From an uncultured Cyclobacteriaceae bacterium (GTDB lineage Bacteria > Bacteroidota > Bacteroidia > Cytophagales > Cyclobacteriaceae), in assembly GCA_947492745.1 (NCBI GenBank), contig CANLOE010000027.1:1-64000 (forward strand): a stretch of 64,000 nucleotides of DNA, in the 5' to 3' direction. This document shows positions 61,661-64,000 of this stretch, piece by piece. Both the position numbers and the translations under genes were made by a program. The notes below the pieces were generated by a model that made no database searches, was not told where the DNA came from, and saw only the letters and a program-made list of their open reading frames with translations. How positions within the stretch are numbered: position 1 is the first letter of the stretch; every line of letters starts with the position of its first letter.

Positions 61661-62053
61661 ATGAAATTAGCGATATATGTTGAGTTGGACCGACAAAAAA
61701 TACGGGAGTATAAAAAGCCCGAACTGGAACAGCTGAAAGTTCTGACCACGGATATCCGTACCATAGACTTTGATATCGACTCTACTTCTGAGATGGTCCG
61801 TTATGTGCTTGAAATGGTCGGAAAGGCCGATAGGGCAGTTCTGTATATCAACAATCCTTTAGGTCGGGCGGAATGGGGTCCGATACCGCGTTTTTTGTCC
61901 CAATGGCAACTCCACTTGAGCGTGCCACTATTGGTATTCTTGAAAAACGGTAACGAAGTATTGGAGCGTATGGCAAATAGTGCTTCACAGGGCCACTGTC
62001 ACACGGGACTGGATACCAATGAACAAAAGCATATCATCGCTACTTTTTTATAA
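61661..62053 (+). CDS. Small protein cotranscribed with the FG-GAP gene
   Basis: 130 residues, no signal or TM. MKLAIYVELDRQKIREYKKP, then alpha/beta pattern (VLTTDIRTIDFDI, DRAVLYINNPLG, VPLLVFLKNGNEVLERM). I do not recognise a family; the alternating strands and helices suggest a small Rossmann-like fold. The 6-bp spacing to the upstream gene implies one transcript, ended by the hairpin at 62161-62190. Confidence 0.7.
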   Translation: MKLAIYVELDRQKIREYKKPELEQLKVLTTDIRTIDFDIDSTSEMVRYVLEMVGKADRAVLYINNPLGRAEWGPIPRFLSQWQLHLSVPLLVFLKNGNEVLERMANSASQGHCHTGLDTNEQKHIIATFL

Positions 62054-62160
62054 GTACTGTGGAACTCGGTTGATTCCATGGGGATACGATGAACTCAATA
62101 GGGGCAAAACCCTTCCTTCCTGCATAATCGATGACACTGTTATAGGTATAATTCATCAAA

Positions 62161-62190
62161 CCTTGCGGACAGCCCCCACCTGCCGCAAGG
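62161..62190 (+). terminator. Terminator-like hairpin at the group II intron edge
   Basis: CCTTGCGG / CCGCAAGG perfect 8-bp stem with a 14-nt loop. No T-run follows; instead GTGTGCCGTGAAG begins at the last base of the stem. It looks like a terminator whose T-run was separated by insertion of the intron. Confidence 0.6.
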
Positions 62191-63197
62191 TGTGCCGTGA
62201 AGTAAAAGGGGTTAAATAAGTTCTTTTACATGCTGTAGTTGAGATGGAGGTAGTCCCTCCGAAGGCGCTGTGCAGGTGGAGCCTTCAAACCACCCTTCGG
62301 TGCTGTTGAGGTAACGAGATGGTATTGAGCGGATAGGGAAAAGGTGTTTTGGAAACATCAGGTAGGAATAAGAGAGATGAATGAGAATGAACCAATGAAG
62401 ACGTGTCGGGAAAGTGGAACAGGTTGTCAAAACCGGGATTTAGCTTGCGAGGATCCGGGACAGATATAGCGGTTACCTGTTTACCGGCTATATGGCAACC
62501 GTCATTAAGTTGGCATGACTCTTATTCAGGCTCAATTACGGAACACGGGAAGTCCTTTTGTAATGCCAGTTGTTTAAAAAAAAAGAAAGAAAGAAAGAAT
62601 CTTCCTCCGGTGGAGTGGACGAACAACAAAGAGGAATACCTCGATGAACAAAAGGATGGCGGATGAACTATAAGTTTGGCAATATATCAGCAGGACCTAG
62701 GGGATAACTTGTACGGACTATGGAACAGATCAGCTTCAGGTAGTTATTTTCCACCCTCGGTACGAGAGGTGATGATCCCCAAATCGAATGGTAAACAACG
62801 CAAACCTGGTATTCCGACCGTATCCGATCGGATAGCACAACAAGTGATCAAAAGTTACCTGGAACCGAGATTGGAAGCTGAATTTCACGAAGACCCTTAC
62901 GGTTATCGACCATTGAAGAGTGCCCATCGGGCTGTAGAAGCAGTACGCAAAAATGTACGAAACCACGGTTGGGCAGTGGATATGGATATTGAGAGCTTCT
63001 TTGATGAAGTAGACCATGGGTCACTCATGAGAGCATTAGATCGACATGTGGAAGAGAAGTAGGTAAAGATGTATGTAAAGCGTTGGTTGTCAAGTTCGAT
63101 AAGGACTGCTGACGGTGAAGAGATCATCAAAGAAGGGAAAGGAACCCCACAGGGTGGCGTGATTGGTCCACTATTGGCCAATCTGTATTTGCATTAT
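62190..63197 (+). mobile_element. Degraded 5' part of a group II intron
   Basis: GTGTGCC at 62190 fits the intron 5' consensus GUGYG. About 450 bp of structured non-coding sequence follow (e.g. GGAGGTAGTCCCTCC, GGAACACGGGAAGTCC) and then a reverse transcriptase/maturase frame. The sequence stops inside the RT gene at about 63197, so domains V/VI and the 3' end are missing. The element cannot splice or move on its own. Confidence 0.75.
62676..63197 (+). pseudogene. Group II intron reverse transcriptase/maturase, broken
   Basis: Fragment of a LtrA-type RT. SYFPPSVREVMIPKSNGKQR, GIPTVSDRIAQQVIKSYLEP, EDPYGYRPLKSAHRAVEAV, WAVDMDIESFFDEVDH are RT0-RT3; GTPQGGVIGPLLANLYLHY is RT4. A TAG at 63060-63062 interrupts EEK-VKMYVKRWL where Trp is usual (TGG to TAG). 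The frame upstream is shifted (a short MNKRMADEL segment at about 62644 ends at TAA), and the catalytic YADD block and maturase domain are absent because foreign sequence begins at about 63197. Confidence 0.9.
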
Positions 63198-63846
63198 GCC
63201 TGACCAAGTCTTCATCAAGATAGTGAAGCTTGCCACTTGCTGCATCAAAGTCCACTATACGTTCATCCACAGAAACCTTCGTCCCATCCTCTCTGGTCAG
63301 CAGTATCTTCGCATTGAACTCCCCCCACAACTCCAACCACTTCCCGTGCTTTTCGAACCACAGTCTTTTGAACCCGAACCGGTCCAGTATCTTCCTTCTC
63401 AGGTCGCTGAGCTTTTTCGTACCCCGGCCCACACCGCCTTTCATGGAAACGACCAGCCTACTGCCCTTGATACGGGCAATGCCTCTTCTGATAGGTTTCA
63501 TCGCTGTATTGGCACCGCTTTTCACGATTTTCGCTCCTCTGCTGATGGCCCTACCCACTTTGGTGGCCTTGGCCGCCCTGAGGATGCGCTTGAAGACCCT
63601 GCCCATGCCCAGCAGTATTTTGTCGATAAGAAACTCTACCACGATAATGGCCATGGCCCTTGCCAAGGATCTGCCTGCTCCTTTGGCATCTCCGGCCCAG
63701 GCTTTTTTCACATAATCCCAGATGAAGCCCATGGCCTTATAGACGGCAATGGCCCCAAAGATGACGATCATGGCCTTGACAATGATATCCACCGCCAGTG
63801 CAAGACCGGCTCCCCCCGTAAAGAAGGCAATTAAACCCGCTATCAA
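63198..63846 (-). pseudogene. Toxin-like/Rhs-associated protein fragment, truncated by intron remnant
   Basis: Minus-strand frame open from a TAG near 63890; a TTG at 63846 is the only plausible start nearby. The N-terminal ~50 residues are hydrophobic and Gly/Ala-rich (MIAGLIAFFTGGAGLALAVD), followed by basic helical repeats (AIVVEFLIDKILLGMG-like, KATKVGRAISRGAKIV) and a C-terminal part FGFKRLWFEKHGKWLELWGE ... DFDAASGKLHYLDEDLV. This layout is like the hydrophobic hinge and pre-toxin region of polymorphic toxins. Homology appears to end where RT sequence starts (about 63197), so the C-terminal toxin end is lost. I cannot name the toxin class. Confidence 0.5.
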
Positions 63847-63895
63847 TAGTACTCCGATCAGAGCAGGTCGACAACATCTCCCCGACTATCAAATC

Positions 63896-64000
63896 TTACC
63901 CTTTTGCATATCGATAAAGTAAATCCCAATCAATTATAGAATCCATTACAATATCTGATTTACCGTTAGCTTGGGAATTAATTTCCAAAAAAAAATTATT
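63896..64000 (-). CDS. C-terminal end of an unknown gene at the right edge
   Basis: 34 codons enter from the right edge on the minus strand and end at TAA 63896-63898: EINSQANGKSDIVMDSIIDW then DLLYRYAKG. The position directly beside a toxin-like fragment would suit an immunity protein or another toxin-tail cassette, but too little is visible to say. Confidence 0.4.
   Translation of the reverse strand, partial: NNFFLEINSQANGKSDIVMDSIIDWDLLYRYAKG

Noticed and set aside
62403-62666. 87-residue ORF upstream of the RT fragment as a gene
   Set aside because: It lies in the structured intron RNA region and has low-complexity Lys runs; no family resemblance.
63163-63834. Plus-strand ORFs opposite the toxin-like gene
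   Set aside because: Antisense shadows with Pro/Ser/His-rich composition; the minus strand has the more protein-like pattern.
1-64000. tRNA, rRNA or riboswitch genes
   Set aside because: I looked for TPsiC-like motifs, cloverleaf-sized inverted repeats and known riboswitch cores by eye and found none convincing; a covariance-model search would be decisive.

Overview
The window is chromosomal DNA of a marine-type Bacteroidota, most likely from the Cytophagales side of the phylum; I cannot name a genus. The evidence is a type IX secretion system (T9SS) sortase PorU, secreted proteins with T9SS C-terminal sorting domains, an Na+-translocating NQR subunit, Bacteroidota -33/-7 promoters (TTTG / TAnnTTTG) and few Shine-Dalgarno motifs. 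No rRNA, tRNA or CRISPR array was seen. Most genes are housekeeping or metabolic.

Layout. 1-6.4 kb: the start of an Rpn-type nuclease gene, a decayed heme/FG-GAP lipoprotein pseudogene, a di-heme peroxidase-like gene and a T9SS-exported PhoX phosphatase. 7.4-15.7 kb: porU, an orphan nqrF, an arginase-fold protein lacking metal ligands and a DUF6503 lipoprotein. 16.2-21.5 kb: a tightly coupled six-gene operon with three glycosyltransferases, a lipoprotein, a zinc-ribbon-like protein and a two-TM protein, the best candidate for an undescribed pathway. 21.9-36.2 kb: GNAT, an atypical Nramp, rocD, DUF4870, hemB, a lone receiver domain, a GroES-like protein, rmuC, a CAP-domain lipoprotein, hmgA and an S41 protease. 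36.4-40.2 kb: a RIC-like di-iron protein, ruvX, def, methionine aminotransferase and omega-amidase. 40.7-47.6 kb: a glucuronate/fructuronate catabolic block (TRAP transporter, uxaC, uxuA, SDR-type uxuB). 47.8-59.2 kb: DUF4914, an M57 protease, an AraC regulator, nhaD, an SDR and murF. 59.4-64 kb: an FG-GAP T9SS protein, a small partner, a degraded group II intron and the remains of a toxin-like gene.

The most distinctive feature is the intergenic DNA, which is packed with short non-coding elements resembling MITEs. Three families (A, B, C) start CCC, end GGG, are about 165 bp and are flanked by 5-bp A/T-rich direct repeats (often TTNAA). Family D is about 159 bp, starts TACAAA, ends TTTGTA, and duplicates TAA or TTA. 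Family E is about 425 bp, with one copy flanked by a 9-bp duplication. F (old and degraded), G and H are further repeat types. Elements are nested, so relative ages can be read. Several touch genes: they interrupt one gene, abut stop codons, lie inside the TRAP operon and appear to supply the -33 box of a response-regulator promoter. A, B, D, F and H share a central palindrome built as TAGC-nnn-GCTA. No transposase able to mobilise them is visible here.
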